NCBI GenBank assembly: GCA_035235625.1
Contig: CP141143.1
Coordinates: 5,066,501-5,130,500, forward strand
Source: Saururus chinensis
Lineage: Eukaryota; Streptophyta; Magnoliopsida; Piperales; Saururaceae
DNA: 64,000 nt
Direction of reading: 5' to 3'
How positions within the stretch are numbered: the stretch's first letter is position 1; every line of letters begins with the position of its first letter. This document shows positions 52,047 to 64,000 of this stretch, one piece after another. A model generated the notes under the pieces. The model searched no databases, had not been told where the DNA came from, and worked only from the letters and a program-made list of their open reading frames with translations. Position numbers and translations under genes: made by a program.

Positions 52047-53455
52047 TCCTCCCATTTTTCTTCCTATGTTGTGAAGCTAATTTAGGCTTTTTTATGGTTT
52101 TTGTTCATATATTGTTTCCAAAATTATCTAGTTTTCAATTATCCGGTTTTTCAGTTTTATAATTTTCTAGTTTTTTAGTTCTCCAATTTTTTAGAAATGT
52201 TACATCTATATAGGATATGAAACAAGAGTCATATGCTATCACAAAAAATAACTAATCTAATCACCAACCCTAATTCACAAAAACATCCACGAGCCCAATG
52301 TGAGTACCCCACTACCGACAAGAGAATATAAGATTTAATTCTCACATGAATAAGTTTAGTTAGGTAAATCTTTGAAACTTCCCTACATTTTAGTTATACG
52401 ACCAAACTAGGAGTCTCGCAACATGAAACAACAAAATTTATTTTAGGTTTTAAAATTTGTAACTTGCAAATTACTAGTTATCCAATTTTATAGTTAACTA
52501 GTAAATTTACTTGTTAGATTAAGAACCATACATTTCACTCAATTTATTTCCTAATAAGTCTTTTTTTTCATACAAAAACTATGAACTGTCAACTGAATAA
52601 CTATTAATAGGATAACTATGAAGTGGATAAGTGTCAATTGAATCTTGTGAAGCTTAGGTACATAGTAATGTGCTTGCAGATACTACTTGTGCATGACTGC
52701 AAGGATGCATTGGATAAATGGATTATATTTAAACATGAACATGGCAAACCGTTCATGTTTAATTGAAAAACTATAAAATTGAATAACTACAGAACTGAAA
52801 AATCGGATAATTAAAAACTAGATAATTTTGGAAACAATATATGAACAAAAACCCTAAAAAGGCCTAAATTAGCTTCACAACATAGGAAGAAAAATTGGAG
52901 GAACCCTATATATATATGCCTGCATCGACTAGAATAATCTATTTGTTAAAGGGAAAACAGGAAAACAGACATACTGTCAAATTGGAAAACTAAAAAACGT
53001 AAATCCTGAAAAATTGAAGACCTAGAGAAAAGAAGCAGAGGAGATAAAGTAGCTCAAAGATGTGAAGACCCAGAGAAAAGAAGCAGAGAAGATGAAGCAA
53101 CTTGAAGATGTGAAGACCTGGAGAAAAAAAGTTTAGAAGATAAAGCAAACTGGAAAAATGAAAATATGAGGAAGAAGAACCTACCCAGGAAGAGAAAAGA
53201 TCATTGTGAGATGAAGTCTTACAAGAGAAGAAGAAGAAGAAGACATCTTTTTCCTGGGTTGAGATCTAACATATTTTTCTGGTCGGTTTGTCATATCATG
53301 AAGAAGAGAGTAGTTAAGTAAAATTCCTTCACATGCTTACAAGTTCCCACGTGAACAAGTCTACTTTGATAAAAAGTAGGAACTTACTCACATTTTAATT
53401 ATTTTACCAAAGTAAAAATCTACTTTGGTCAATTCTTCAACTTGAAAAACTTGCT
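51555..53455. mobile_element. Foldback-type element: two inverted arms of about 640 bp
   Basis: The left arm (about 51555-52197) and right arm (about 52764-53455) are inverted copies with small differences. Landmarks are GGAAAAAGATGTCTT, CTCTGCTTCTTTTCTCTGG, TCCTATGTTGTGAAGCTAAT and ATTGTTTCCAAAATTATCTA on the left, with complements in reverse order on the right. Each arm holds a TA run and Leu/Phe-coding pyrimidine-rich repeats that create a spurious frame (51730-51960). The centre (about 560 bp) has no recognised domain. About 26 bp of related sequence (CATTTTA-YG-YAACCATGATTTTAA) lies in direct orientation outside each arm. A MULE-like or foldback DNA transposon is the likeliest class. Confidence 0.75.
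52014..52043. repeat. (TA)n microsatellite in the left foldback arm
   Basis: About 30 bp of TA repeats; the right arm has a shorter TA run near 52905-52917. Confidence 0.95.
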
Positions 53456-53779
53456 CCTAACTTTAACTTCTCATTTTATGTAACCATGATTTTAAATTTT
53501 TTTGTTTTTTTGTTTTTGCACAGGCATATAAGTTCTATGATAGTAATAGTATCCAAATTGTACACTTGTAATGGAATACTTACTAAGGCCAATCGTACTA
53601 TACCACGTGTTTCATTTGGACGTGACAAGTGCGAAACGCACGCTGAAAATGTGATTGGTCCAGGTAATAAATGTGTGATGACGTGAGAGAACCATATTAT
53701 GGGACCTACCTTGGAACAATTTCTCCAGTCCAAACAAGGAAGTGAACAGTCCCGAAAGAAGGAGCCTGAATGCATTTTT

Positions 53780-54570
53780 AAAAAAACTATATATTAGCGT
53801 TTAAGAAAGAGCCTAAGTATAAAAAATATATGTAAAAATATATATACGTGATATATATTTTTTAGATTGATGGCACATATATTAATAGATATAAATATTA
53901 TTTATATTAATATGTACTAGCATATACACGGTTGATTTAAAAAATAAATACTTTATAAGCATTTTTTATGCTTAGCTCATTGCCATAATAAGATTTAAAA
54001 ATTATTTATTTTTTAATAGTCATAAAATACATAAGAATAGTTAATATTTAAGATTAATATATAAATTAATATATATATTTAGTATCTATTAATACTAAAT
54101 ATTAATGATATTAATATTAATACATATTTAATGTGTACCTATCATCTTATAGACAAGGGCTTTATGTATCTTTTACTCCTATGTATTTATACATATTTAA
54201 TATGTAGCTATCGTTTAGACGAAGGGCTTCATGTATCTTTTACTCCCATGTATTATTTAAGTTAGGTAGATTATATCATAGAAAATGCTATCGACATGGG
54301 AGCATTTTTTCTATTTTGCTTTGACAGTAAGTCAAACATAAAAAACGTAGTAGAAGTGTCAATTTTCAAAATAAACGGTGCATATACTAGCACATATTAA
54401 TAAGAATATCTATTTTTAAAATAAATAATACATACACTAACATATATTAACATATAATATATATTAACATTATACGTTGGTGCGTGCACCGTCCCTCTTA
54501 AAAATAAAGACTCTTATTACATTTTTTACGCTCGACTCGCTATAAGGGAACATAAAAAAAAGCTTCGCAT
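53780..54570. other. AT-rich intergenic sequence with local duplications
   Basis: Very AT-rich, built from variants of ACATATTAATA. It contains a 69-bp tandem duplication starting at 54121 and 54190 (TACATATTTAAT...AGGGCTT(T/C)ATGTATCTTTTACTCC). No gene was recognised. Confidence 0.65.
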
Positions 54571-54807
54571 TCACCCGTAAAAAGGCACATTCTTCATCTT
54601 TTCACATCCTGCACCCTATCCAATCAAATCATATTCGTAATGGATCCGGGTCAAAGATATCCGAGCATCTAATTCCCAATCCATATTTCCTAACCTGAGC
54701 TGCCTCCTCTTTATATTCCCAAATCCTACCCGTCCAAGTACCCAATCGCCATCCGACGGGCGAGGATGGATCTACTTTCTCGTAACCGTAGTCAGGGCAA
54801 CGGGAGG

Positions 54808-54816
54808 AAACCCTAG
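54808..54816 (+). promoter_or_regulatory. Telo-box (AAACCCTAG) upstream of eIF5A
   Basis: AAACCCTA-type telo-boxes are known in promoters of plant translation-machinery genes. This one is 160 bp before the start codon and about 70 bp before a TATA-like TTTATAAG at 54877-54884. Confidence 0.55.
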
Positions 54817-54975
54817 TGAGCCAGGGTCTCCTAACTGGGAAGGGAATAAAACCATCGTCACCACCGTAGCCATCGCTTTATAAGGAAACCTTGGGTTCGC
54901 AGCCGGCAGCTCTCTCTCTTCCACAACCAGAAGGACTCGAAAGTTGGACGGAGGCTGAAAGAAGGGCGAGTCATA

Positions 54976-57061
54976 ATGTCGGACGAGGAACACCACTTCG
55001 AGTCCAAGGCCGACGCCGGCGCCTCCAAGACCTATCCCCAGCAGGCCGGCACCATTAGGAAGAACGGCTATATTGTTATCAAGGCTAGGCCCTGCAAGGT
55101 AATCGTCCGATCAGTTTCAATTTCCTTGCCCCTGTTTCCTCTGATTTGTTACCTTCGATAAATTTGTTATTCGATTCACTCTACTTGTGGATGCAGCTAT
55201 AACTTCTATGATTTTTTTTTTTTGCGGGGGGGGGGGAGGGGTGGTATTTTTTGTAGTTTTTTACTTTTTATGTTCAATTATGTCTTTTTATTTAAGGAAC
55301 CAGTCTTCGCAATCTCTCCTTTTGCCTTTTTCTCTCATGTTTTATTCTGTTTTTGCTGTAATTCAGTGCGTTCTTTCGAATTTCATTTTTTTTTGCTTCC
55401 GACCTGGGCTTTGGGCTTGTCGCAAATGAAGCTACCATAACTTTTATAAACACAATATTCATCTGTATTTTTTGAACACCATGCCATAAATTGGGTTCTG
55501 TGCTTTAATCTGTTTCATCATGTAATTTGGGTCTAATTGTTTTTCGTTTCTCGTGGTTTGAGTTATGAAGGCAATTGGGGAGATTGCAAATTTACTCTTT
55601 CTTAGTATTCTCTTAAGAGTATTTTTGTTTCTTGTTGTCTTCTAGGGAGACGATTTTTTTCTCAATATTATTTGAAAGTGGTCTTTATTTAAATGGGATT
55701 TATTCGATTGGGATGTTGAAGCAGTGTGCAATTATTATTTTACAAATCATTGAGTCACCTTACGTTATTGGATTATGAATGATTTTGTACTTATCCACTT
55801 CCCATCCAGGTGTGCTTAAGAACTGCCCTAAGATTATTTACAACTGTAGTGATTAACATGTTTTGATAATTGGATCATTTATTCTGCTTATTTCTCTTTG
55901 ATTTAATGGGCTGGAAGAACAGATAGAGTTAAGTGGACTTAACTTTTCTTTTATGCTTTTTGTCTTTTTGCATTTCTTATGAATTTTTTGTTTGCGGGAA
56001 AAACTGTAGACGTTCATCCATATGTTGTAGAAGTTTCAAATCTGTATGGGTACTTCTATCTATACTAATCTTGTTAGAACTTGCATCTTATCTGAAAGCT
56101 TGCTAGTGTGTTCTCCAATTGAATTTGTATCACACTTAAGGATTGCAATTTTTAAATGTTGATATGGAATCCATGTCGCCAACCCCAGATGGTTGGGATA
56201 TGGAATTGTTGATGCTGATGTGATGATATTATGCCTACTGTGTATTCTTTTTCTTTTATAAGTACCATCTGCATATATCTGACTGCAGGTTGTTGAGGTT
56301 TCCACATCCAAAACTGGCAAGCACGGTCATGCCAAGTGCCACTTCGTTGGGATTGATATTTTTAATGGCAAGAAGCTTGAAGATATTGTCCCTTCCTCCC
56401 ACAACTGTGATGTAAGAGGCCCTTTGGGATGCTCTTCTTATATTTGAATTACTTCCTTATTGGTTCTAAATCATTAACTTCTCTTTTCCAAGGGAAAAAA
56501 TCCACTGAATCGATATATTTTTTTTGTAGGTTCCTCATGTCAACCGTACTGATTACCAGCTTATTGATATCTCTGAAGACGGATTTGTATGTTTAGATTT
56601 TCGTAGTTAAGTTTTCGTTTTAGCTTATTTGTTACATACAGGTGGCTAAACGTTTCTAATTATATTGCAGGTGAGTCTCTTGACTGAAAATGGAAACACG
56701 AAGGATGATCTGAGGCTCCCTACTGACGATAGTCTGCTTAGCCAGGTTAGTCCTTAATGCATTTTTAATAAACAACATCCTAGTTTTATTTGTCATTCAG
56801 GATAATATAGACTGTGTTTTAATGAGACTGATTTTGAAGAATTTGCAGTATTACCTATCTGCTATTTGTAGATATTATGTGATACGTGTTCATGCCTTAT
56901 AATTTCTTATCTGAGTTGACGTTTTAAATCCTTTTAAATGGTGTTTTGTGGTGTAGATCAAGTCAGGCTTTGAGGAAGGAAAAGATCTGGTTGTGACTGT
57001 GATGTCTGCTATGGGAGAAGAGCAGATCTGCGCTCTGAAGGACATTGGCCCGAAGAACTAA
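54976..57061 (+). CDS. eIF5A: Eukaryotic translation initiation factor 5A, 5 exons, 160 aa
   Basis: eIF5A binds the ribosome and promotes peptide-bond formation at stalling sequences and termination; it is activated by hypusine modification. Exons: 54976-55098, 56289-56411, 56530-56586, 56671-56745, 56957-57061, all GT-AG and all introns in phase 0. The hypusine loop [12 protein letters not shown] is intact, with the target lysine at residue 52. The N-terminal SH3-like domain ([14 protein letters not shown] onward) and the C-terminal OB-fold domain ending ALKDIGPKN are complete, and the length matches other plant eIF5A proteins (159-160 aa). The first intron is long (1190 bp), as is common for highly expressed plant genes. 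A telo-box and a TATA-like motif lie upstream. Confidence 0.98.
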
Positions 57062-57484
57062 AGAGTACAACTCGAAGCTGCGTGGGTTTATTCTAGATAC
57101 AATATTGTCTTTACTGCACTATAGCCTACTCCCAGGGTTTTGCTCTTCCCCCGCCTTGTTGGCCCCTTGATAAGATTGTTGCTATACAAATCGCTTTTTA
57201 AGAAATGTTTGGTATCGCTTCCTGATTCGACCTTGTTAAACTTTAACATACATGGGTGAGGAGAAAGAGCTGTGTTTTTCTTTTTACATGCAGATTTTAT
57301 TGCAATGTTTGCCGTTGAACGTACTATAATGATGGATGGTTGCTATTGCGCATAGGAAGAAGAATATGCCGCGTCTGTTTGGTGTAATGGGTGGTTTCTG
57401 AGTGGCGCGAACTATGAATATGTTCGTAGTTGGTAAATTTGTTGGATGGACAAATATGACGTATTTGGCCCATTGACGATCAAG

Positions 57485-57648
57485 AGGAGGGTTCGTCTAT
57501 AAGACCAATTTACCGACCACGAATTTAGTACGCTTATAGCCGAACCCTCCTTTATAATCGAGTTCGCATGTATAAATGCGAAGTGCCCTCGTAAATACCT
57601 GCCATCTTCTGATGAGGCGGAAGGGTTTTAACGGCGAACTCGATTATA
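57485..57648. repeat. Two adjacent inverted repeats downstream of eIF5A
   Basis: Pair one: 57485-57503 and 57533-57551, 18 of 19 positions complementary, left arm AGGAGGGTTCGTCTATAAG. Pair two: 57553-57567 and 57634-57648, 15 of 15 complementary, left arm TATAATCGAGTTCGC. One base separates the pairs. This could be a small MITE or a structured decayed element; no target duplication was identified. Confidence 0.8.
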
Positions 57649-59575
57649 CTTAATTTAGCCCGTCGGATAGATCCTTATTTAATCCTTCACCTAGACTTAA
57701 TCCACGTAGGAAATTTGGTGCAGGTTGTTGGAAATTGCTCTGGTTCGATAAATTATGCATGCAGCCTGTTAAAACTACTTCTTTCCTACGTTAGCCTGCA
57801 GAGCTGTGCGGGCCAGGGTCTTGGCACGCCTAACCCGGCGTTCATGACGAAAATGGAGGCCTAGACAACTCAAATGCAGTTGTTAACTCCCATCTTACCC
57901 CGGCTTTTTGTGGCATTCAGTGCACGCCGATCCTCTTCCTCTCTATTTTCCCTCTCCCATCCTTTCCCTTGGCGTGCTAAAAGCTATAAATAGTAAGATG
58001 GCAGGGAGTCAGGGACCCGGCCCAAAACTATGCCTTGCGCACCTGGGCCCTCCACATTTCCTCCCAAGTCCCATCGGGTGCCTGGCCTCGCGCTCAAAAC
58101 CCTGTTGCGCATCTGGTCGGAGGTGGGCCGTCAACTGTATCCCCCCACTTGCTCCTGGGGAAAGAGACGGGGACAACGGAAAATGGCTTAAATGCTGCTT
58201 GCCACTGTCACAAATCCCAAGCTAGTTGCAGTCGCTATCACGGAACCTATGATGTGTGTCCTGTGTCCATCTATTTCTATTTTGACATGGTTTCAGCTAT
58301 TCCTCCAAGAACTGGACCCATATTCATGACGGTGTCGTCCGGTCCAACTGAAAAGGCCCAAACAGAAATAGGAATACTCTTTCGAGTTTTTATACTACCA
58401 GAAGGGGTTCATATTTTTCATGAATATTCTACATTCACAATAGTGTTGAATAGCTCGTTTGAGTGGGGAAGTTGTTAGGAAGATATTCAGGAAACAGCGT
58501 CAATTTTTTGTTTGACCGTTGGTGTTTTTAAGGTTCAACAGATTGCAGTCATGTACCGCGTTGGGCTACAAGACGATGGTAATTTATCTCCTCTTTCCTT
58601 CATTTAATAGTCATGTACAGATTCAATTTGTAGGCTGTATATGAGGCTTTAAACAACACAGCTTAATCTTACTATGCAGCTATTTGAAAGACAAGGAAAA
58701 ATAAATTTTTTTTTCTAGGAATGGCAATAGCATGGACCCATGCAAACAGCTATAAAATTTCATTTGTCCTCTCTACGCCACTCAGTTTCTACCTTGTTTT
58801 TGTTTGCGTGGTGAATATTTTATTTGTCAAAGAACAATGTTAAACAGACGTGCCCAAAACGTGCAGGGGTGGGAGCCATTAGATCATATGGGGCCAGATG
58901 ATCTAACATGCATACATTATCGGCATGTTTCTTAGAATATGTTTAATTTTTTTTTTTTTGTTAAAACATTGTGAGCGTGAAGTACTCTCTCCATCATAAA
59001 TTAATAGTTCTATTTGACAAAAAAAATTATTTCATAATAATAGCTCTATTTAATTTTATTTAAATCATTAGTTACTTAAAAATAGTATTATAAGCTTTTT
59101 TTCTTTCTCTTAGACGTGAGTTTCACTATTCAATAAAAATTACTATTTTTTGAAATATAGATATTAATATAAACATATAGAGCATAACATTAGCCAATTA
59201 TTCTAAAAAAAAACACATGAAAATTATTATTACAAATGTATTCCCAAATCATATGGAAAATAATTAGGATATGTATTTTCGTAACCCATGAATATCTCAC
59301 TTCACTTCATCATTGTAAACTAACAAGGTTTATATTTACTTGTCAACCCCTAGTAAAAACACTAGGGAATAAATAATACTTTTTTCATTTCATATTAATA
59401 AATTTATTTAATTTTTTAAAATAAAATAATTTAAAAACTAATTGCAACTATTAATGTGAGGCACATATTATGATGGTTTCCGTAGTCGTTAGCTTTATAT
59501 TCACATGTTGTAATACAAATGCCAATTAACAGGGGAAAGTGGCAATGCCACACAATTTTCTATTATTTTGAAATT
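57649..59575. other. Intergenic, no gene recognised
   Basis: Two overlapping open frames (57908-58225 and 58035-58478) show no domain I recognise and lack splice or promoter support. The segment from about 58981 begins TACTCTCTCCATCATAAATTA, reminiscent of Stowaway/mariner-type MITE ends, but a clear partner end is not visible. Confidence 0.5.
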
Positions 59576-59580
59576 GAGTG

Positions 59581-62500
59581 TATCACGCCCCGGTGATGCC
59601 CAACCCGAGCCGAACCCGGTCCAAGGGCCGGTCAAGCGCGCGGGGGCGACGAAGGGAAATTAAGAAACAAATTAGCGAAAGACTTAACCCTAACACGGGC
59701 GACTTAACAGAATTACGGAGTACGCATATTCTACTTTGAGCAAGAATAAATAAGAAGAACAGAAAGAGAGTTGCTTATCACAAAGTAAACAACTAATCTC
59801 AAACCCACATGCTTAGTCAACTATAACCCACACCGGGTCAAAATAAGTCTTAAGCAACACAACTGTAAAATGTGGCATAATCCAACAGAGAACCCTACAC
59901 AAAGGTTCTAAATAAAAAGCATAAAACCAAGGAAAAATAAGTCACACAAAGATCTCCACGATCACATCCAAGTGCATCATTTTCTGATCACACATACACA
60001 TTACCTAAACCTCCATCATAGTGCATGATCCACATAGTGTCAATCATATCATAATAACCTGCATGAATGTATCTCTAACATACATATTCCCCCATGCATC
60101 ATATCATAACAATCTGCATAAATGTATCTCTAACATACATATTTTATCATGCATCACATTATAACGTCCTCCATCAAGGAGAAATCGCAATTTAGTGTCA
60201 CACAGACGGGAACATAGACAAGGCCACGAAGGCATGTCATAGTCCAAAATTCTACACAAGAATTTAAAGAAAGTTCAGGGTTATCAACCCCTAAAGCTGC
60301 TCGCCCTGGACGATCCTGGCCAAGGATGTCTCATTCTCACAAAGAGAATCTAGAGCAGCAAGGGTGTTCGCCCAGGGACATCTCCTGCAGAGGGGAGAGC
60401 CCGAGTTCTTACACAGGAAACCCTAGAACACATGGTAGCGGGTGCACATGACATACTACACTAGATTCTCAAGGTCCAGATGACACTCATAATAACAATC
60501 TCACAATCCGCAAGACAAGTACATAACTCGTCCCCATATAATTCCATTTCTCTTGACTCAACCCGGGGAGTGCACTCGTTCTACACAGGAACACAAATCA
60601 AAACATGTCCTTTCGGACTAATCAACTTTCGATTAATCCACGACCGATCAATCCGGCACACAATTTCACCACATTGCATCTAATCAGTCAAATTCGATTA
60701 ACCTCGATAAAGCCTCAATTAGAAATCTATTTTCATGATGCATGCAGTATGATACATACGTGGGCAAGACATACATGAATCATAATCCATGATAAGTGCC
60801 TCTCATAAGCCCCTAATGCATCATTCATAATCATAATATCAAGTTTCAACATATCATTAAACCCTACATGTGTGTGTACCTAGTAGAAGCACTTCACACA
60901 ATGCATGTCAACATGCTTGAAATTAAACTCACTACCACACTACACATGTGAATTACCATCTAAACATGAATTCCAGCGGAAATTATAGGAGAATAATCAT
61001 TGAAATCATAACTCAATTCAAAGCTCAACCACAAAGGTTAAACACATATAAGATCATTCACTTCATCCATAAGTCATGACGTTCACTAACATTCATACCT
61101 CAACTAACCACATTCTATCATGACAAATCAGTCCATTAATAGGTTGTGGTCCTACTGAAAATATGCTTAACCATATAGAATCAACAATTCATAATTTCAA
61201 GATGACAATTCCAACATCATGCCACAAATCTCTAATCATATATCTCAACTTCATAACCTTAATAGTGTGCCTATCTAGTAGCATAATATAACTCAAAACA
61301 CTCCACATTCATATAAAATTGGCAAGTTAAAGTGAAATCATCGAAATAAATATTATGCAATTAGAACACAATTCTGCTGTGTAGCCGTTCGAACGCCCAG
61401 AAGGCCATTCGATCGGCTAAACGGGAAAATTTTAAATTCACAGTTTGGCCATTCGAACACTCAGCAGGCCGTTCGATCGGCTAAACTGGAAAAATGCCAA
61501 AACTGTAGTGTTGCCGTTCGAACACCCTGCAGGGCCGTTTGAACGCCAACAAGGCAGATTCAACCTTCTTCTTCCTTTCGCAATTTCAAACCGAAACTCC
61601 ATTGATAACACTTTAAATCATCATCTAACAACCTAAATACCATCAAAAGTCCACCATGACTTCCAGAATGCTAAACCACATCATAACAAGATAAAACCCT
61701 ATGAAATCGGGATTAAAAATTACCATTTTCTAATCATGCCATTAGCACACTAAAACAAGTAATTCCATTCAAAATAAACCACAAATTCAAGAGTTTTACC
61801 ATAGACAAACTAAAAATTTGAAAGCCCATTACCTTATCCCTTGATTAGGCTTGGATTTGATAGTCACTCTTCTTGAAAACCTTACAAAGACATAGAGTTT
61901 GAATTAAACTCCATTGAAATCGATTTTAACAAAGAAAACCCTAATTAAAAACTTAGATCTAGGGCTTGTTGAACATAAAAATCGAATTTTGAGAGCTAGG
62001 GTTTGTAGTAAAAATGCAAATTAGTAGTTTTGGTGTTTTAAAACAAATTAAAACAAAGGAGAAATGGTAGATTTAGAGGAGATTTAAGAAGAAAGCTAAG
62101 ATTTAGTGCTTAATTAAAATAGGCTTACCTTAAACACCTTCTAATCCGGGCCTAATTGGGGATTAGGTCTGACCTCTCCTCCTCAGCCTATTCCCAAAAT
62201 GGGAATGACTCAGGTTTGACCTTTTATAGTAGGCTTTGGGGTGTGTATGGGTAAGTTATGGGGTGTAAATAGAAAAAGTAGGCTAAAAATGAGTATTTTA
62301 CAAATTTGAGCACTAATTAAGTCTAAGAAAATTCTAAATTTTTTTGCATGGGGTTAAGTTGATGTCTAGGTTCATTTGGTCTAAAAACCCAAATTTTGAC
62401 GGTGCGGCCCACAGGGGTCCCGCCAAAACCCTAATTTTTGGAAAAATAGTAAAAATTTAAAAAAATCCCCAAAATTCACATTTGATTCAAAATCACTTAA

Positions 62501-62650
62501 AACCACTAATCGTAAAGTTAATTTTGATTAAAACCATCATAAATACTATTTATTTATAAAACCACCGAATAAATCAGAAAACGTGTTAACCTCATGATAA
62601 CCGATAATTAAAGAAAACCAAAAATCGATTTAGAGATGAAGGTCCTTATA
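59581..62650 (+). mobile_element. Second copy of the middle LTR family (solo-LTR-like, 3070 bp)
   Basis: Starts TATCACGCCCCGG and ends GGTCCTTATA. It is flanked by GAGTG (59576-59580) and GAGGG (62651-62655), a 5-bp duplication with one mismatch. It is the reverse-oriented homolog of 19391-25174 across its whole length and lacks the inner insertion. It has fewer 57-bp array units (60050-60150) and shares the TTCGAA cluster (61385-61545), the TATAAAAG box (complement of 62221-62229) and the 63-codon frame at 61445-61636. No protein domain is present. Confidence 0.88.
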
Positions 62651-62655
62651 GAGGG

Positions 62656-64000
62656 GCCTTGGTTCATGTGCTAGTGCCACATGAACTTAGAGTGAACGAT
62701 AAAATCTCATTGTTAGATAATTAATCTAATAGTGTGGTGCCTTACCACCGGTGAAAAAATAAGCAAATTAAAAATTGAATTTGGTTAAATAGAGCACTTA
62801 ATGGTAGGGTTAGTCATTGGCTAAATAATCAACAAATAAAGCTTATATGTGTTTGTGTCTGCTAACAATTTGTTACCTGGGTCTTTGTTTATGAATGAAG
62901 CTTCTTATCCGGTAGACACGATCATTATCCGCAGACATAGCCTCTTAGGTAAGTGGATAAGAGTTGAGGCGGTCGAAGAGAATGAGATAAACATTAATGA
63001 CTATAGCTAAGTAGAGCAGCCAAGGTGGGTATATTTGGATTAAATAACTTAATGTATAATAATAATAATTTAGATTTATACATGCTATATTTTTTTATTT
63101 ATAGTAGTATTACTAAAGAACTTTCCTTACATATACTTTCACACATTCATTTTGAACATCCAAGTGGAGCTATTGATGTAGGAGAGAAGAGTATTTAGTA
63201 ATTAACTTAATAATTCAAATATATCATTAACACAATTGTATTCAAATTATTAAGAACTTAAGTATAAAAAAATGATGCTTAAGAGTAATTATAGAGAAAC
63301 AAAAAATATCATTTTATGTAAAAATATAAAATACATTTAAAATTAACCTCACCTTGGATAAACAAACGAACTAGGTCTTTGTTTGTTGCTATGTTTGAAA
63401 ATTGACGGACAAAATAATTCAGCCAAACGCAACCACATACACCTAGGACATGGCCCAAAAGTTGGACAATGGAAGTTGGTGACCGACCCTAATTAATGAG
63501 TTAGAGCGAACAAGTATAATGATAAAAAGAAATGTGGTTTTAAAGTGCACATGTGGCTTATTAGGTTAAGGTGAAACAATCTTTAGGTTACAAAAACATC
63601 ATTAGTGTTATTTTGAATGAAAAAAATCTAACCCGCGCTACAACCCTCTTAGCCATAAGATCATGTTACCCATAAGATCACGACAAGAGTGGATAAGCCC
63701 TTAACCATGATCTGATTGCTAGGGGTGCAACTGCAATGGAGACTAGGTGTCCTCTTTTAGATAGCGTGACATAATTTGTTAAATGCTTGGGAGCTGAGAG
63801 GGAGAAAGATACTTTCTAATGGATGAAATGCTAATTTGGATTTATAATGATTGAAAAAATAAGAGGCATCAACGTCCTATTACCCATATTGTTAGTATGA
63901 ACTATGAAGTATGTTTAATAGTTGGAAAATTTTATATAAGGATGGGCTTACCACGTCAGATCAAGATCCAGTGGTGCAAATGGATCATAAACTAATATGC
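62656..64000. other. Intergenic, AT-rich, no gene recognised
   Basis: No domain, LTR boundary or splice-supported frame was seen. A 9-bp hairpin GTTCATGTG...CACATGAAC lies at 62662-62686 just outside the LTR duplication. Confidence 0.5.

Noticed and set aside
57908-58478. Open frames of 105 and 147 codons as a possible gene
   Set aside because: No domain, no splice structure, and they overlap in different phases; left as unassigned.

Overview
The window is nuclear DNA from a flowering plant. It holds large AT-rich intergenic stretches full of LTR-type insertions, GT-AG introns, and plant gene families (reticulon-like B, POLAR-type stomatal polarity protein, LRR receptor kinase). The species cannot be named from sequence alone. 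Five protein genes look intact. I built their exon models by hand from splice sites and reading phase, and each model closes in frame.

Layout. 0.5-6.2 kb: a decayed Ty3/gypsy retrotransposon (reverse transcriptase, RNase H, integrase, one LTR) whose integrase is split by a 2.4-kb solo-LTR-like insertion with target duplication ATATC. 6.4-8.7 kb, minus strand: a 10-exon reticulon-like gene close to Arabidopsis RTNLB21. 13.4-16.6 kb: a 3.2-kb solo-LTR-like element (duplication CTAAG). 16.8-27.2 kb: three LTR-like elements nested inside one another, each with an exact 5-bp target duplication (ATTAC, ATAAT, AGATG from outside to inside). 29.4-34.9 kb: an 11-exon ubiquitin-specific protease close to UBP23. 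36.1-37.4 kb: a hAT-type non-autonomous transposon with an exact 8-bp target duplication. It carries pieces of two unrelated host genes, an acyl-CoA synthetase of the oxalate-CoA ligase type and the first exon of a PP2C phosphatase. 38.1-41.2 kb: a 3-exon POLAR-like gene. 44.6-47.2 kb: a single-exon LRR receptor-like kinase of the At2g24230 type. 51.5-53.5 kb: a large inverted-repeat (foldback) structure. 55.0-57.1 kb: a 5-exon eIF5A gene with a telo-box upstream. 59.6-62.65 kb: a second, opposite-orientation copy of the middle nested LTR family.

The genes are single-promoter eukaryotic units and do not form an operon. The reticulon-like and UBP23-like genes are the nearest pair of neighbours, lying head to head across about 20 kb of insertions. 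From memory their Arabidopsis counterparts have adjacent locus numbers (At5g58000 and At5g57990), so this may be an ancient gene pair pushed apart by retroelements. The least ordinary material is the gene-capturing hAT element, the nested LTRs with their internal hairpin-bearing tandem arrays, and the foldback element.
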